A stretch of DNA of 64,000 nt from Paguma larvata. Lineage: Eukaryota > Chordata > Mammalia > Carnivora > Viverridae. The notes under the pieces were generated by a model, which had not been told where the DNA came from, did not search any database, and saw only the letters and a list, made by a program, of their open reading frames with translations. The stretch is taken from NCBI GenBank assembly GCA_030068075.1, contig CM057834.1:89793119-89857118 (forward strand), read 5' to 3'. The stretch's first letter is position 1. Every line of letters begins with the position of its first letter. The position numbers and the translations under genes were made by a program. Shown here in pieces: positions 1 to 11,407 of this stretch.

Positions 1-2134
1 GGCGGGTACGAAGGAGCCATTCAGGGCCTGGGGGTGGGGGAATGGATGCTTTTTCTTGGCATTAGAGGACTTGGTTCTCGGACAGGCGCCCCGTGTGAGG
101 CACGACGCATCGGCTGAGCGGCGGCGATCTGGTCTAGCCCACCCGGGTCTTCCAGCCACAAGTGGTTTTTGAACCCAGTGTTATCCATCCACTATCTGCC
201 CTAAACTCTAAGCTGGGATTACAGCTCTGCTTTGCTTCTCTTGCCTCTGACCCTCCCCGGCTTAATTTACCACTCTCAAGCTGTAGACAGCTTTTCAGCA
301 GATTTAGTTTGGACGGAAGCGGAGCTGGACGGGAGCGGCGCTGGGAAGGCGGGAAGGAGGGCTCTCCAGGGCCGGATGACATTCTCTTCTCGCCCGGAGC
401 GCTGGTTACACGGAAGTGGCCATTTGCAAAGGTTTGTTCTGCCGTGTACTCACGATCGGAGAACTTTTCTGTACGCATATTTTACTTCAAGCACAAATGA
501 AATTGAAAATAAGGCAACGTGCTGAGATACTTATGCAAAGATGCCTTTCTCCGTGCTCTTTGGGATATTAAAAACGGGACGTATCCTGCAGGCAGAGGGT
601 AGAGGATTGGTAAAATAACTTTTGGTACATGTATAAAATAGAGTGTTACACGATCATGAGAAACGTTGACAAAGACGTGTATTTATTTACTGGGAGGTGT
701 TAAGTAAACAATATAATATGAAATAAGTTAGAAAAGAAGGTATATTCCAAAATATTAAAAGTGATCATCTCTGGGCAGATTATTGGCATTAATAAAATAA
801 TTTGAGGAGATTGTTAGGTACAAATTCCTGAGCCCCCAAGACTCAAGAGACTCCCATTCGGTCTCCCCCCTCAACCCCAACACACCTACCCACCCAGGGT
901 ACCCGTGACGTACAGACTGGCTCCTACCCTTCCGGGGGGCGTGGGCCCCTTCGAGAATCTGATAGAAACCACGGGTCCTCTCTCCTAAGAAACAAAGGGA
1001 CGCGCCAAAGCTTGGCTAGAACTCGCAGGCGGGAGGATCATTCACGACTCCAGCTAAGAGCCTCTAATGGAGAATCAAAGGTCCACCTCTTCTTCATTTT
1101 CCTTCTTGTTCTTTTTTTCCTTAGAAGACCCCTTGCTCCCGACTCCCTACAGGTGAGAACCTCTGCCAGGTGGCACAGGTCCTTGGGCCATGACCAAGGT
1201 CAGACTGCTGGTGCCGTCCGGAGGGGACCCACCAGCGGGATGTGCGGGCAGGGGGCCGGCCATGGTGGTGGCCCCGAGGCCTGCTTGAGAACCTGCCTGT
1301 GCTGCCCACCGTTCTTCTCCTGCGGCCCCCCTACGGCCCTTGCCAGACAGGACTTGGGGTGCGGCCTCTTCCCGCACCTCCCTGCTCCTGGTCCAGAGGA
1401 AGGAAGCCGCCCCTCTGGTGCACAGGCCCGAGGAAGCTGGCCCCAAAGTCTTGATGACCCCTCTTGTTAACATCAGCACCACAAGCCCCTCCATCCATCC
1501 TGCACCTGCCGTTGGGGTCCCTAAACCGCGATGGGAACGTTTCATACAATATAAATGGGAACAGGGTCAAAGCTGTGGCTTACGTGTTTTAAGGACCCCA
1601 AGAACATTTTCTTACCAGATCTAAGGAGGAGACTTCCTTCTTGTGTGTGCCTCTAAAAGTCATGGCCTGCCTGGGCAGTGAGTGGGGCTATGGCTTCGAA
1701 GAGAAAAAAGGCCATCCAGAGGCGTCGGGTCCATCTGGGACGAGAGGACTGGGTTGTACAACAAATGACCTTGGCCACCAGGTGGCATCACTGGCCGGCC
1801 TGGAAGGGCGGCTCATCCCAGGAGGCACCGTTCCTTCAGCCCTGATACGGCCTCATTCCACACACAGGCGGATCCTTTCCCCCCCCCCCCGCCCGCCCCC
1901 TGCCTGTGAGCAGGAGTGTGGCAGGCATCGCCACAGCCCTCCTCCCCTGACACCTGCCTCTGTCCCCCGCCCTGCCAGAGGGGCGCCTCGTTTCTAAGTC
2001 CCTGGTCACTGCTCCCGCCCTCCTCCTCCTCTCCTCTCGGCTTCAGAGCCCAGCTGTCGGGCGGGTTGAACCAGGGCACTGGGGCGCAGGGCAGAACAGA
2101 CTTTTCTTAGCCCTGGCCTAACAAAAAGAAAACC
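1..2134. other. Downstream flank of DENND2A, no gene recognised
   Basis: A mixed GC-rich and AT-rich sequence (AT-rich at about 520-830). Open frames on both strands are short, lack family motifs and have no splice logic. In humans the next gene on this side is MKRN1 at some distance; nothing of it is seen here. Confidence 0.5.
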
Positions 2135-2418
2135 CAAACACTTTTCTTTCTTTTAATACCTAAGATTAAAAATAGAAAAAATCCCAAACCCAACAACCCA
2201 AACAATCCCTGTGGATGTCGGTGACGTGCCAGTCCCCTTTGCAGTGCCGTCCTGGGGAGGCGGCGCCTTGCTGCGCGGCTCTCGGGCCCCGGGGCCTGGG
2301 CGGCCTTCAGCCCGCAGTGGGACAACCGCGGCCCCGCGTCTCAGGAAGGCCACTCGGACCGTTTTTGAAAAATGTGCCTGCACCAGGAGGAAGCTTCCCC
2401 TTGAGGATGAGCCGAAGG
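2135..2418 (-). other. DENND2A: DENND2A 3' UTR (predicted)
   Basis: The sequence after the stop codon is GC-rich, then turns A/T-rich before the predicted poly(A) signal. The downstream limit is inferred, not seen; a longer isoform ending further left cannot be excluded. Confidence 0.45.
2152..2157 (-). promoter_or_regulatory. candidate poly(A) signal ATTAAA
   Basis: On the minus strand ATTAAA lies about 260 bases after the stop codon and is followed within 15-35 bases by a GT/T-rich stretch (GTGTTTGGGTTTTCTTTTTG), the arrangement of a mammalian cleavage site. ATTAAA is the commonest variant of AATAAA. Confidence 0.45.
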
Positions 2419-2450
2419 TTATTTCTTGTGGAGAAACTTCATTTTATTGC
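2419..2450 (-). CDS. DENND2A: DENND2A last coding segment w16 with stop codon
   Basis: After the acceptor TTTTTTTAG, 32 coding bases complete Gly and encode NKMKFLHKK then TAA at 2421-2419. This tail is shared by DENND2A and DENND2B. The Asn-Lys codons themselves spell AATAAA. The segment is far too short to stand out as an open frame and was located from the family C-terminus. Confidence 0.9.
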
Positions 2451-2790
2451 CTAAAAAAATAAAATAGAATACAAGATAAAGAAAACGAGAACATTTCACC
2501 AGGCAGACAAAAGCGAAACCCTGCTCTCTTCCTCCCAGACGTGGCCGGGACAAGCGCGGCCTCCCAGCCTCCGGGCCTCTCCTCGGGCACTTCCACGAGA
2601 CGGGATCTTCCCCCGAGGGGGGAGTTTTGAGAGGAAGAACGTCAGGCCGGAGAGAAGGCTTCGCCCCCGAACTGGTGACCCAGGAAGCTCTGAATGCGAC
2701 GGTCCTTGACGAGCCCAGGAGGAGGAAGACTCCCAGAGGCAGGGGTGGGTGGGGGGAGTCAACTCAATCAAACCAAAGTCCTTAGGATTG

Positions 2791-2931
2791 TCTTTTGTTT
2801 TGTTGTTGTTTTTTCTTTTAATTTTTCTTTATTTTTTTTAAGTAATTTCTACACCCAACATGGGGCTCGAACTCACAACCCTGAGCTCAAGAGTTGCCCG
2901 CTCCACTGGCTGAGCCAGCCAGGCGCCCCAG
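2791..2931 (-). mobile_element. Short carnivore tRNA-derived SINE
   Basis: The minus-strand copy shows ACACCCAACATGGGGCTCGA and GCCAGCCAGGCGCCCC with a T-rich lead. Probable target duplication GTCCTTAGGATT (2779-2790) against GTCCTTATAATT (2932-2943). Confidence 0.8.
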
Positions 2932-3083
2932 GGTCCTTATAATTCTTACATTTCCACCTTTCAGGGCCGTTTGGCGGCTAGGCCAGGTCTTTCCCGCCAG
3001 ACACCCTTCTCTGGTTCTCTTCATGCTTCCTAAACTCAATTCCCCAGAAGACTTGAGAGTGTGGGAAAAAAGGGGAAAAAATG

Positions 3084-3297
3084 GGGGGGCACCTGGGGGG
3101 CTCAGTCGGTTTAAGCTTCCAGCTCTCGATTTCGGTTCTGGTCATGACCTCTTGGTTTGGGGGTTTGAGCTCCACCTTGGGCTCTGTGCTGACAGTGTGG
3201 AGCCTGCTTGGGATTGCCTCTCCCTCCCCCCCCCCTGTGATCCTCCCTTACACACAAGCCTGCTCTCTCTAACTATATAAATTAAGAAAAAAAAAAA
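3084..3297 (+). mobile_element. Felid tRNA-Lys SINE, diverged
   Basis: Begins GGGGCACCTGGGGGGCTCAG and ends in an A tail; the interior is degenerate with a C10 run. Confidence 0.8.
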
Positions 3298-3525
3298 GCG
3301 TGTGGGAGGTAACAGTGAAGGAAAAGAGCAGGGCAGCCCAGGGGCCCGTAATGCAGGGAGGGGTCCCTGGCTTTCTCTGTTTCTCCCCCGGGGCCACATT
3401 AGAACAGGGGGTCACCATGCTGGTGCCCGAGCACGGCTCAGCATTATCTAGGAGCTGCCCCAGGGGAGGGGACTGGCTGCGACTCCAAGGACCAGAGGCT
3501 GGTGATGGGGACAGGTGGGCCTTAC

Positions 3526-3612
3526 CGAGTCCCTTCAGGAACTTATTGACACCGCTGTGTTCTCCAATGGGGAGTGTTTCCAGGTACTCCTGGGCTCGGA
3601 TCTCAAACAGAC
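3526..3612 (-). CDS. DENND2A: DENND2A coding exon w15
   Basis: 87 bases: two carried bases, 28 codons, one leftover base. The acceptor is TTCGCCAACAG/GTCTG and the donor GGACTCG/GTAAGGCCC. It encodes GLFEIRAQEYLETLPIGEHS then GVNKFLKGL. Reading on past the donor gives non-family residues, which confirms the splice. Confidence 0.93.
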
Positions 3613-5181
3613 CTGTTGGCGAAAGAATCCCAGCCATGTTAGTCCCCTCTCTCTTTCCCCCTCCTCTAAACACAGCCATTTCCTTACTGCCATAAAAAAG
3701 CAAACTCACCTCTGAGACAAGCAGCTCCTAGAAACATGCTCTGAATCGTAAGGTTTATAAGGGTTTTTATAGCCCTTATAATTGCCCAACTTTGTGCAGT
3801 AACTGTCTTTGGAAGGCTAGAAAGCTAGCTCAGACGTGAAATCCCATTTTTATTCAACAAACACCTTCCAAGTGTCTATACCGCGCCAGGCTCGCGGTTT
3901 CAAAGATGAACCAGACGGCCCTGGCACTCGGACTCCTGCAGCCTCCCATGAGAGGGACGCTGGCCAAGTGGTTTGGCTTCCCGGCAATCCACCGGCCAAC
4001 TATCAGCTCCGCGGGGCCGGACACGGCATCTCGCGGGTGTGAGGCCCGGGCGTGAGCCTCAGCCATTCTGCCTTCCTTTCTCATGGGTCTGCCCTGGATA
4101 GAGGCTGCCTTCCACGCTACTTTTAAGCTTTTGTGTCTCTCGACCATTGTACCAAATACCGATCGTAACAGTAAACAGATATTCTGGTAAGCAGAGCTGC
4201 TCTTTGAAGGAATCCTATCGAGGGGAGCGTGACTCATACTTGAATCAATTTCCTTTTGTCTCTTCAGTTACGCTCATCGAATACCTGAAGTGTGGCCAGC
4301 CTCCATCATTACTCTGCAAAGAGCTCCAGGAACGTGGGGCTTTGGTTCCCGAGCAGAGTCTCTGCCATCACAGCCCCAGAGGACAGCGAGGCCCAGGGCC
4401 GAGGCTCTCCCGGGACCTCCCTGCCTCCCTACTCACTGCCCCTCGGCAGTGACCCCGGGCTAATCCCATGGGTGACAGTCTTTACCCACATTCCTAGGTT
4501 TTCGATTCCCAAAAGCGCTTAAGATGATGTAACAAAGAGAGGGGAGTGACCGAGTCCTCCTTCCCGTACTTTGGCTCCTCCAGCCCAGCAGGTATGGCGG
4601 AGCCCAGCCAGAGGGGCCAGGAAGAGGGAGGAGAGAGGGTGCAGGAGGGGAGTGGGTGGCGCTGGGGCGAGATAACCCCCCACGCTGGGGGAGTCACTGT
4701 GGTCCTCCCTCCTGCGTGGCCGATCTGGCTGAGCGTCAGGAGGTCCTTGTACAAAGCGGAGGGCCCGGCCCTCCTCTCTTCCCCCGTCCTGTCCCCGCTG
4801 GCTCCTGCCGTACCCAGTGGGGATGGAGGAGAGAAGGACGGAAGGGAGGAGGAGAGGCCGGAAGAGGAGGAGGAGGAGACGAGCGCCAGGGAGTGGCAGG
4901 GGAGCATGTTCTCAAGGGTTTCATCGCGTTGGAGAGACGGAACAGAGGGGAACGTGCCACCAGAAGCCGGAATGTGGTTCTGGGAGAGGCTGTGAGAGGG
5001 GACAGAGGTGGCCCGAGAAGACAGGCCGGACACCGGGGCAGCTCGCCCAGCTCCGAGGTGGCAGGAAGGGGCGTTCTCCAGAGGAGATGGCCGCGCCAGT
5101 CCCACCCGGGCGCCGGCGCCGTGACCTTCCTCCCTGCTCCTCGTCTGCCCGGGGCCCCCCACGGGGTCGGTGCCTCCTCAC
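3613..5181 (-). other. DENND2A intron w14-w15
   Basis: 1.6 kb of mostly unique GC-rich sequence. A purine-rich GGA tract (about 4815-4885) is the only local structure. No repeat or second gene recognised. Confidence 0.6.
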
Positions 5182-5427
5182 CTCTGGCATCCTGCCGGCG
5201 CAGCTCCCGCTCCTGGATGAAGCCCCGAAAGGTCTGGGTCTCCATGAAAACCTCCAGGAAACGGCGGAGGCTCTTGGAGGAGACGGCCTTGCGGAAGGCC
5301 TCTCGCTGCAGGGTCCTCTCCTCGCGCTCGCCCGCCGTCAGGAACAGGGAGTAGTGGCCCACGATCTCCACGAAGAAGCGGACAAAGGCTTCGGACACCA
5401 CCTCGTTCAAGGGGCTGGACTCCGGGC
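5182..5427 (-). CDS. DENND2A: DENND2A coding exon w14 (dDENN)
   Basis: 246 bases, two carried bases, 81 codons and one leftover base. The acceptor is ACTGTGCTCAG/GCCCGG and the donor GCCAGAG/GTGAGGAGG. It encodes PESSPLNEVVSEAFVRFFVE, IVGHYSLFLTAGEREERTLQ and AVSSKSLRRFLEVFMETQ, the main helices of the dDENN lobe. Confidence 0.95.
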
Positions 5428-5729
5428 CTGAGCACAGTGCGGAGGGGCCGGTGAGGGCAGAGGGCTGACGCAGAGCCCCTGAGACAGAGGTTACCCAACG
5501 TGATGGAGTCATCTCGTGTCCCCTTGTGAGCAGGTATTCTAGGGCCCGGATGGAGGAGGCGGGAAAAATCGTCTCACGGTTCAGTGTTAGAACGAGATCC
5601 AGATAAAGGGGTTACACACCCACTTTCTCTCCGGCCGGCCACGTGGAAGGGACGGTCCCTTGCCCATTTGCTCCCGGACTGTCACGACGGGAGAGCGAGG
5701 TGCGGTCTGGGAGATGGCTGGGCACTTAC

Positions 5730-5847
5730 CGCGCTGGCCGTCCGGGGGCCCTTCGTCCTGGTCACTGGCCAGGTCGTTCCTCTGCTCCAGAATGTGCTCC
5801 AGGGCTACCTGCAGCTTCCTGGGGAGAATGGAGTCCTCGTCGTCCAT
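5730..5847 (-). CDS. DENND2A: DENND2A coding exon w13 (dDENN start)
   Basis: 118 bases, 39 codons plus one base. The acceptor is GCTTTACAG/ATGGACG and the donor AGCGCG/GTAAGTGCC, a near-perfect donor. It encodes MDDEDSILPRKLQVALEHIL and an acidic end. The initial ATG is internal to the protein, not a start codon. Confidence 0.93.
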
Positions 5848-5968
5848 CTGTAAAGCAGGAAAAGCAGGTGGGCTATTGCCCCTGGGGCTTGGGGGGCTGG
5901 CAGCTGCGTCCCGGCCGGCAGGTCCCGCTGGGTACACGGCAGGGCAATCCTTGCCGCATTTTGGTTTA

Positions 5969-6112
5969 GTGGAAGAAATACGATTTAGAGACAGAGATCT
6001 GAGGTTTGAATCTCGACTCCACTTTTCAGAATCGATGTGAGCCTCAGTTTCCCCACTTGTAAAATGGGGTAGCAATTAATATTTACCCCCTTGTGAAGAT
6101 TAAATGTGACAT
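5969..6112 (+). mobile_element. MIR SINE
   Basis: Contains the MIR core pattern: TTTGAATCTCGACTCC, GAGCCTCAGTTTCCCC, TGTAAAATGGGGTAGCAAT, then GTGAAGATTAAATG. Confidence 0.75.
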
Positions 6113-6537
6113 AGAAGACATCAATGAAAGAATCTGACAAAGATGTAAATAAATGAAAAGATATTCTGTTTATGGATTAGAAAAATCAATGTTGTCAAAA
6201 TGTCCATATTACCCAAAATCATCTCTTGACTTAGGGCAACCCCTATCAAAATTCAAAAGGCATTTTTTATAGAAATAGAAACAGCAATCCTAAAATTCAC
6301 ACGGAACCACAAAAGACACTGAATAGCCAGAGCGATCCTGAGAAAGAACATGAAGGCTGGAGGCAACACAATTTCTGATTTCAAACTTTATTACGAAGCT
6401 ATAGTTATCAAAACAGTATGGTACTGTCATGAAAAGAGACACATAAACCAACGGAATAGATACAAGAGCTCAGAAATAAACCCAAGCATTTACGTTCAAC
6501 TAATAATTGGCAAGGGAGCTAGGAATTCAGTGGGGAG

Positions 6538-6738
6538 GGGCGCCTGGGTGCTCAATCAGTTAAGCAGCTGACTGGCTCAAGTCACGATCTCACAGTTTGT
6601 GGGTTTGAGACCCGCACTGGGCTGTGGCACTGACGGTGTGGAGCCTACTTGGGATTCTCTCTTTCCCTCGCTCTCTGCCCCACCTCCACTTATGCTTTTT
6701 CTCTCTCTCCAATTAAAAAAGTTAAAAAAAAAAAAAAA
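6538..6738 (+). mobile_element. Felid SINE nested in old L1
   Basis: GGGGCGCCTGGGTGCTCAAT head and A15 tail; flanked by GAATTCAGTGGGG and GAATTCGATGGGG, a target duplication in L1 sequence. Confidence 0.85.
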
Positions 6739-7306
6739 GAATTCGATGGGGAAATGATGGTCTCTTCAATAAACGGTGCCAGGAAATTCACACGCAAAGG
6801 CATAAAACTAGACCCCATCTTACGCCACTCACAAAAATTAACATGGAATGGATTAAAGAGTTAAAGCTAAAACCTGAAACTGTAAAACTATTGGAAATAA
6901 ACGGAAAAAGCTCCTTGACATTGGTCTTGGCTATGATTTTTGGATAGGACGCCAAAAAGCACAAGTGACAAAAGCAAACATAAACAGGGACGACATCGCA
7001 CTAAAGAGCTTCTGCACAGTGAACGCGACGATCAGCGATAGTTGTGCACGCGCGCTGTTGGTGTCGATTAGCGCAGCTGCTCTGGAAAACAGAATGGAGG
7101 CTCCTCAAAAATCTAACAATAGAACTATGCTATGATTTAGTAATCCCACTTCTGGGTAGAGATCTGAAGGCAATGAAATCACTATCTTGAACAGAGATCT
7201 GCGGCCCGTGCTCACTGCAGCATTACTCACAAAGGCCAAGACATGGAAACCACCTAAGTGTCCTTTCATGGATGAGTGAATAAAGAAAATAATAGATAAT
7301 AAAGAA

Positions 7307-7425
7307 TATATAAATATATATATACACGCACACACACATACACACATACAACATATATACGCGTAAATACACACAACGGTGTGTATACACACATATAATG
7401 TATATACACATACATACACATAGAA
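7307..7425. repeat. TA / CA compound microsatellite
   Basis: Alternating TATA, CACACA and ATACACAC blocks inside the old L1 3' region; purine-pyrimidine alternation throughout. Confidence 0.85.
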
Positions 7426-8479
7426 TGGAATATTAGTCAGTTATAAAAAAGCAGGAAATTCTGCCTTTGTGATGACATGGATTGATCTTGAGGGCCTTAT
7501 GCTTAGCGAAACGAGTCAGACAGGGAAAGACAAATCCCGTATGTTCTCACTTCTATGTGAAATCTACAAAAGCTGAACTCACAGATTTTGAGCAGAATGG
7601 TGGTTGCAGGAGCTAGGGGGTGGGGGGAACGGGTAAATGTGGCCAAAGGGTACAATCTTCAGGTTATAAGATAAGTTCCAGAGAATCTAATGCATAGCGT
7701 GGTAACTACAGTTAACGACAACACTCCACTGTATACTTGAGAGCCGTTAAAACAGTAGGTCTTAAATGTCATCCCCCCCACACAAAGGGGGTAATTTATG
7801 TGAGGGGATAGACGTGTTAACTAATCTTATTGTGGGAATCATTTCATGGTATGTACGTGTATCAAATCATCATTGTAAACTTGTATATGTCAGTAATATC
7901 TCAATAAAGCTGGGGGGAAATTAAGTACAATACAATTACTCTGTAAAAGTGCTTGGCACCTAGTGGATACGTTCCCCACTGCCCACCCCCCACAGCGGGC
8001 CGGCCAGTGCTAATCAGGGAGCTGTGGTCGGGGCGGATGACCGGAGTGATCGAAGTCGGCTGGATGATCTGACCTCAGAGCAGGAGGGCCTTGAGAAGGG
8101 CGAGCGGACAAAAGTAATGATTAAAAAAAACCCCAACAAACCACATTAAGATGACAGAACTTTTCAGCAGTCGGGCCAAGTCCAGGTTTAAAAGCGATCT
8201 GACAGAATGCCTGGAAAATCTTACTGCAGTGATTCTTCGCAAGATCTGATAGGAGTTAGAGCTCTCTTAGGCAAGTGGCAACAAGAAAAGAAATGTGAAT
8301 TATTTTCTCTGATAACGAGAGTAGTTTCTGATCATTACAGACAGTAGGTGGAAGTATTAAAGCCATTTAAGATCGCTCACACTCTGCCTCCTTCAGTCTC
8401 CTACCCCAAACGGCCTGCATCCATGTTTCGGTGAGTTTTCCCTTCCATCTTTTTTAGAGGCGTGCACGCATACGCGCAG

Positions 8480-8484
<5 letters not shown>

Positions 8485-8516
<32 letters not shown>
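8485..8516. repeat. (CA)n microsatellite
   Basis: About 15 CA units after a CGCGCGCA lead; likely length-polymorphic. Confidence 0.9.
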
Positions 8517-8517
<1 letters not shown>

Positions 8518-8518
<1 letters not shown>

Positions 8519-8860
8519 CTGACCCTTGAACAACACAGATTTGAACTCTGCAGGTCCACTTAGAGGTAACTTCTTTTTCAATAAATCCAGTATAGTCCTG
8601 TGAATGTATTTTCTCTTCCTTATGATTTTGGTAACACTTTCTCTTTTTTTCTCTAGCTTACTTTATTCCAAGTAGCTGATATATAAGATATACAACAAAG
8701 AAAATATGTATTAATCAACTGTTTATGCCATTACTAAGGCTTCTGGCCTTCAGTAGGCTATTGGTAAGGAAGTCTTTGGTGAGTCAAAAGTTACTATATG
8801 CAGATTTTTCACTACACGGGGGCACCTCTAACCCCTATGTTGTTTAAAGGTCAACTGTGT
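8518..8860. mobile_element. Tigger-like DNA transposon remnant with inverted ends
   Basis: Left end TGACCCTTGAACAACA is matched by the reverse complement of the right end (TGACCTTTAAACAACA), and the interior TTTGAACTCTGCAGGTCCAC to TCAATAAATCC resembles a mammal-wide mariner/Tigger element. The subfamily name is not certain. No transposase frame. Confidence 0.65.
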
Positions 8861-8876
8861 TTTCTCTCTCTCTCTC

Positions 8877-9104
8877 TTTTTTTTAAGATATATTTTAAAG
8901 TTTATTCTATTTATTTTGAGAGAGAGAGAGCGTGAGCAGGGGAGGGGCAGAGAGAGGAGAGAGAGAGAATCCCAAGCAGGCTCTCTGCTGTCAGCGTGGA
9001 GCCTGATGTGGGGCTTGATCCCACAAACCATGAGATTATGACCTGAGCTGAAACCAAGAGTCAGATGCTCAATGGACTGAGCCACTGGCCCCCCTGGGTG
9101 CCCC
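8877..9104 (-). mobile_element. Felid SINE, diverged
   Basis: Minus-strand SINE: T/GA-rich lead, CAAGCAGGCTCTCTGCTGTC, ATGAGATTATGACCTGAGC, end GGTGCCCC. The head carries a small CCCCCTGG duplication. Confidence 0.85.
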
Positions 9105-9298
9105 TGTTTTTATTTATTTTTTTAGTTTATTTATTTTGAGATAGCATGAACCGGGAAGGGGAGAGAGAAGATCCTAAGCAGACTCTGCACTGTCAGCTCA
9201 GAGGCCAAAGTGGGGCTTGAACTCACAAACTCTGAGATCATGACCTGAGCCAAAATCAAGAGTTGGATGCTTAACTGACTGCGTCACCCAGGCACCCC
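9105..9298 (-). mobile_element. Felid SINE, tandem to the previous one
   Basis: TATTTATTTTTTTAGTTTAT lead, GAGATCATGACCTGAGCC, end CCAGGCACCCC. It directly abuts the SINE at 8877-9104. Confidence 0.85.
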
Positions 9299-9571
9299 AT
9301 CTATAGTTATAACCTATACAAAGCCTCTAATTGTTAGAAAATAATTTTCTAACACAACCCAGGGGAATCAATCCTTTGCCAACCCCTTCCTCTTTGGCCG
9401 CTGCCTTCTGTCCTGTTCTCAGTGCAGCCCTGGCCAGGGATCACTCCAGCCTGCCGGCCTGTTTTGCAATCCCGGGCCCAGCAAGGAGCCTTTCCAGACC
9501 TGGAAAGCCAGGTCCCAAACAACAAAGAGGTGAAGACAGAGCAGCAGGCTGAAGCTGGCCTTTTAACTCAC

Positions 9572-9613
9572 CTGTCTGAGGAAGCGATTGTTGACCAGGT
9601 CGACCACAAGGAC
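9572..9613 (-). CDS. DENND2A: DENND2A coding exon w12 (42-base exon)
   Basis: The smallest internal exon: 14 codons, VLVVDLVNNRFLRQ, phase 0 at both ends, so skipping it would keep the frame. The acceptor is GTCTTGCAG/GTCC and the donor AGACAG/GTGAGTT. It forms the cDENN-dDENN connection. Confidence 0.92.
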
Positions 9614-11229
9614 CTGCAAGACGAAGGAAAGGGACGATTAGGGTCACCAGGGCTTCCGGGATGTAGCGATGGACTCTGAGCCTTCTTCCTTCTTGGCATC
9701 CAGACAGGCGGCTGGGGTGGGGGATAGAGTGGCCCATTTGTGGTTTCCTGACGTTGCCACTGTAGCCACGAATGATGAAGAGGGGAGGTAGGGGGTGGGG
9801 AAGGGCTTTCCAGAATCGCATGCTTTCAACACTGAAACCGCAGCTGGGAGATGTGTAGGCCACAGATCCGACTCCCTGCCCCGTTCCCACACTGGCTAAG
9901 GCAGAGCCTCTGGGACAGATTTTTAGTGTGTGGGTTACTGGGGTGGGCAAAAGACGCTACAGGCCCCTCAGGGCCCCCCTTGTTTCCATTCCATTCAACG
10001 CTGCCACCCCCCACTCCCAGAGTGCTCTCTCTCCTCTCGACTACTCACATGGCCTTATCCTTTCTCTTAAGGCGACAGGAGGAGAGAAACCCAGAAGATC
10101 GGATCCGACTGGAGGATAACTAAGCTGCAGGTGCTGGGCTTTCATCAATCAAAGCTTTTAAGATAAGCGCCTTCCCCTTGCCTCCTTAGAGGGGGACTGA
10201 GACCCGGGGCCAGGTGCTGCGTGAGGCAAGCGAGGCGCCTAGGGCTCAGCTCAGGAAAATGCGGGACTCTGCCTGCGTGCCCCTGTGAGTGGGGCCCTCA
10301 CTCGGGCCTCAACGTGGGCCACACTGGCTGTGATGGAGGGCGCGCACGGGCCTGCATGGCCACCAGGTTCTCCCCATGAGCTGGAAACACAGACTCTAAC
10401 ACAGCCCGGAGTCCGAGCCCAGGAGCTGGGGGAGCGCTCCACTTCCTTCTTCTGGGGTTGAACTGAGCCACCTCGGGGATCACACGGTACCCAAACTCCT
10501 TGCAGGTCAGACACCTACACACGGAGAGCTGTGTGCGCTGCTGGATACTCAGTGGGGATTCGGGCCTCCCCGGGCAATTAGAGGAGCCACACCTGGGGCC
10601 CCGGGATGAATTTCAGCGACAGGCGTCCCCCTGGGGGTTTGGAAGTGAGTGGTATCAGTTAGGCCCCTCCGGTTCCCCCTCTGAGTGCTGGGAGCTCCCC
10701 GGACACAGGATGGAGATTATTTAGAGGTAGGGGCTGGGGCTAAATACCCACAGAAATGCCAGGTAGGGCTTTCCCTAGCAAACCTGAAAACCCAGAACTG
10801 GAGATCAAAAACAGTTTGGTTGTTGTCTCTTTGAAGGACATGGAAAAAGGACCTGTTTGCACAATCTGTCAACTTTGCTATTGGTCCAAACATAGATTCC
10901 GGCTGCTGTTAGCTCTCCTGTGCTCCCTGCCCACCTCCCAGCGTTGGGGAGCACGAGCGAGGGGAGGCTAGGGGAGATGGCTACTTCCGGATGAAGCGTC
11001 TTCATGTCTCGTTAAGTCGGAGACGTCTGCCTTCTCAGGCCAGCAGGTTCGTGTAGGGGAGGAAACGGAGTTTGCAGTCACTGAGGGCCGACCGAGGCTC
11101 GTATCTAACGGACAGAGCCACGCGGTACCCGTGCCCCGGCAGGCGATGCCGGCGCCCGTAGCACCTCCGCCAGGACCTCCCCTCTGCCCTCAGGCCCCCC
11201 GGGAGGGAACGGGAACCCCCAGAGCTCAC
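9614..11229 (-). other. DENND2A intron w11-w12
   Basis: 1.6 kb; unusual here in having no recognisable SINE. Unique, moderately GC-rich sequence; no conserved motif identified. Confidence 0.6.
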
Positions 11230-11407
11230 CTCCTCCAGTGGCAGCTCCCTGAGCAGCGGCAGCGAGCTGGTGAGCAGCCCGATGAGGAAGGGGGTTGGAG
11301 AGCACACGATGTCGATCATGGTGGGGGGCAGCACGGGGATGAAGGTGTGCTGCCAGGTGAACGGGTAGATGGCGGCCACCATCGCGTGGCCGCACTTGGA
11401 CAGCGTG
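11230..11407 (-). CDS. DENND2A: DENND2A coding exon w11 (cDENN core)
   Basis: 178 bases, one carried base plus 59 codons. The acceptor is TCCCCTGCAG/CACGCTG and the donor GAGGAG/GTGAGCTC. It encodes (S)TLSKCGHAMVAAIYPFTWQH, then IPVLPPTMIDIVCSPTPFLI and a Leu-rich end. It follows a 13.3-kb repeat-filled intron. Confidence 0.93.

Larger units (their letters stand above)
2451..3525 (-). other. DENND2A last intron
   Basis: 1.1 kb between exons w15 and w16. It contains one short carnivore SINE and one SINEC copy (listed separately); the rest is unique. Confidence 0.8.
6140..7918 (+). mobile_element. Old LINE-1, 3' part of ORF2 and 3' UTR
   Basis: A decayed ORF2 (compare AAATTCACACGGAACCACAA with the intact L1 at 59528) runs to 6537, resumes after a SINE at about 6740, then continues through the 3' region to CAATAAAGC at about 7905. 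Stops and frameshifts make it inactive. An internal TA/CA expansion lies at 7307-7425. Confidence 0.8.
5848..9571 (-). other. DENND2A intron w12-w13
   Basis: 3.7 kb filled by a MIR, an old L1 split by a SINE, a TA/CA microsatellite, a CA repeat, a Tigger-like element and two tandem SINEs. Only about 7920-8480 and 9300-9570 look unique. Confidence 0.75.

Noticed and set aside
1..2134. A neighbouring gene (for example MKRN1) at the left edge
   Set aside because: No exon, splice pair or family motif could be found in this stretch.
4494..5162. 222-codon minus-strand frame
   Set aside because: It is intronic next to exon w14, Ser/Pro-rich, without conserved motifs or splice logic; a chance frame in GC-rich sequence.
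4656..5431. Long plus-strand frames across 4656-5431
   Set aside because: They lie opposite DENND2A exon w14 and GC-rich flanks; composition is Arg/Gly-rich shadow coding with no motif.
8485..8516. Regular short repeats as a CRISPR-like or functional array
   Set aside because: Simple dinucleotide repeat in a mammalian intron.
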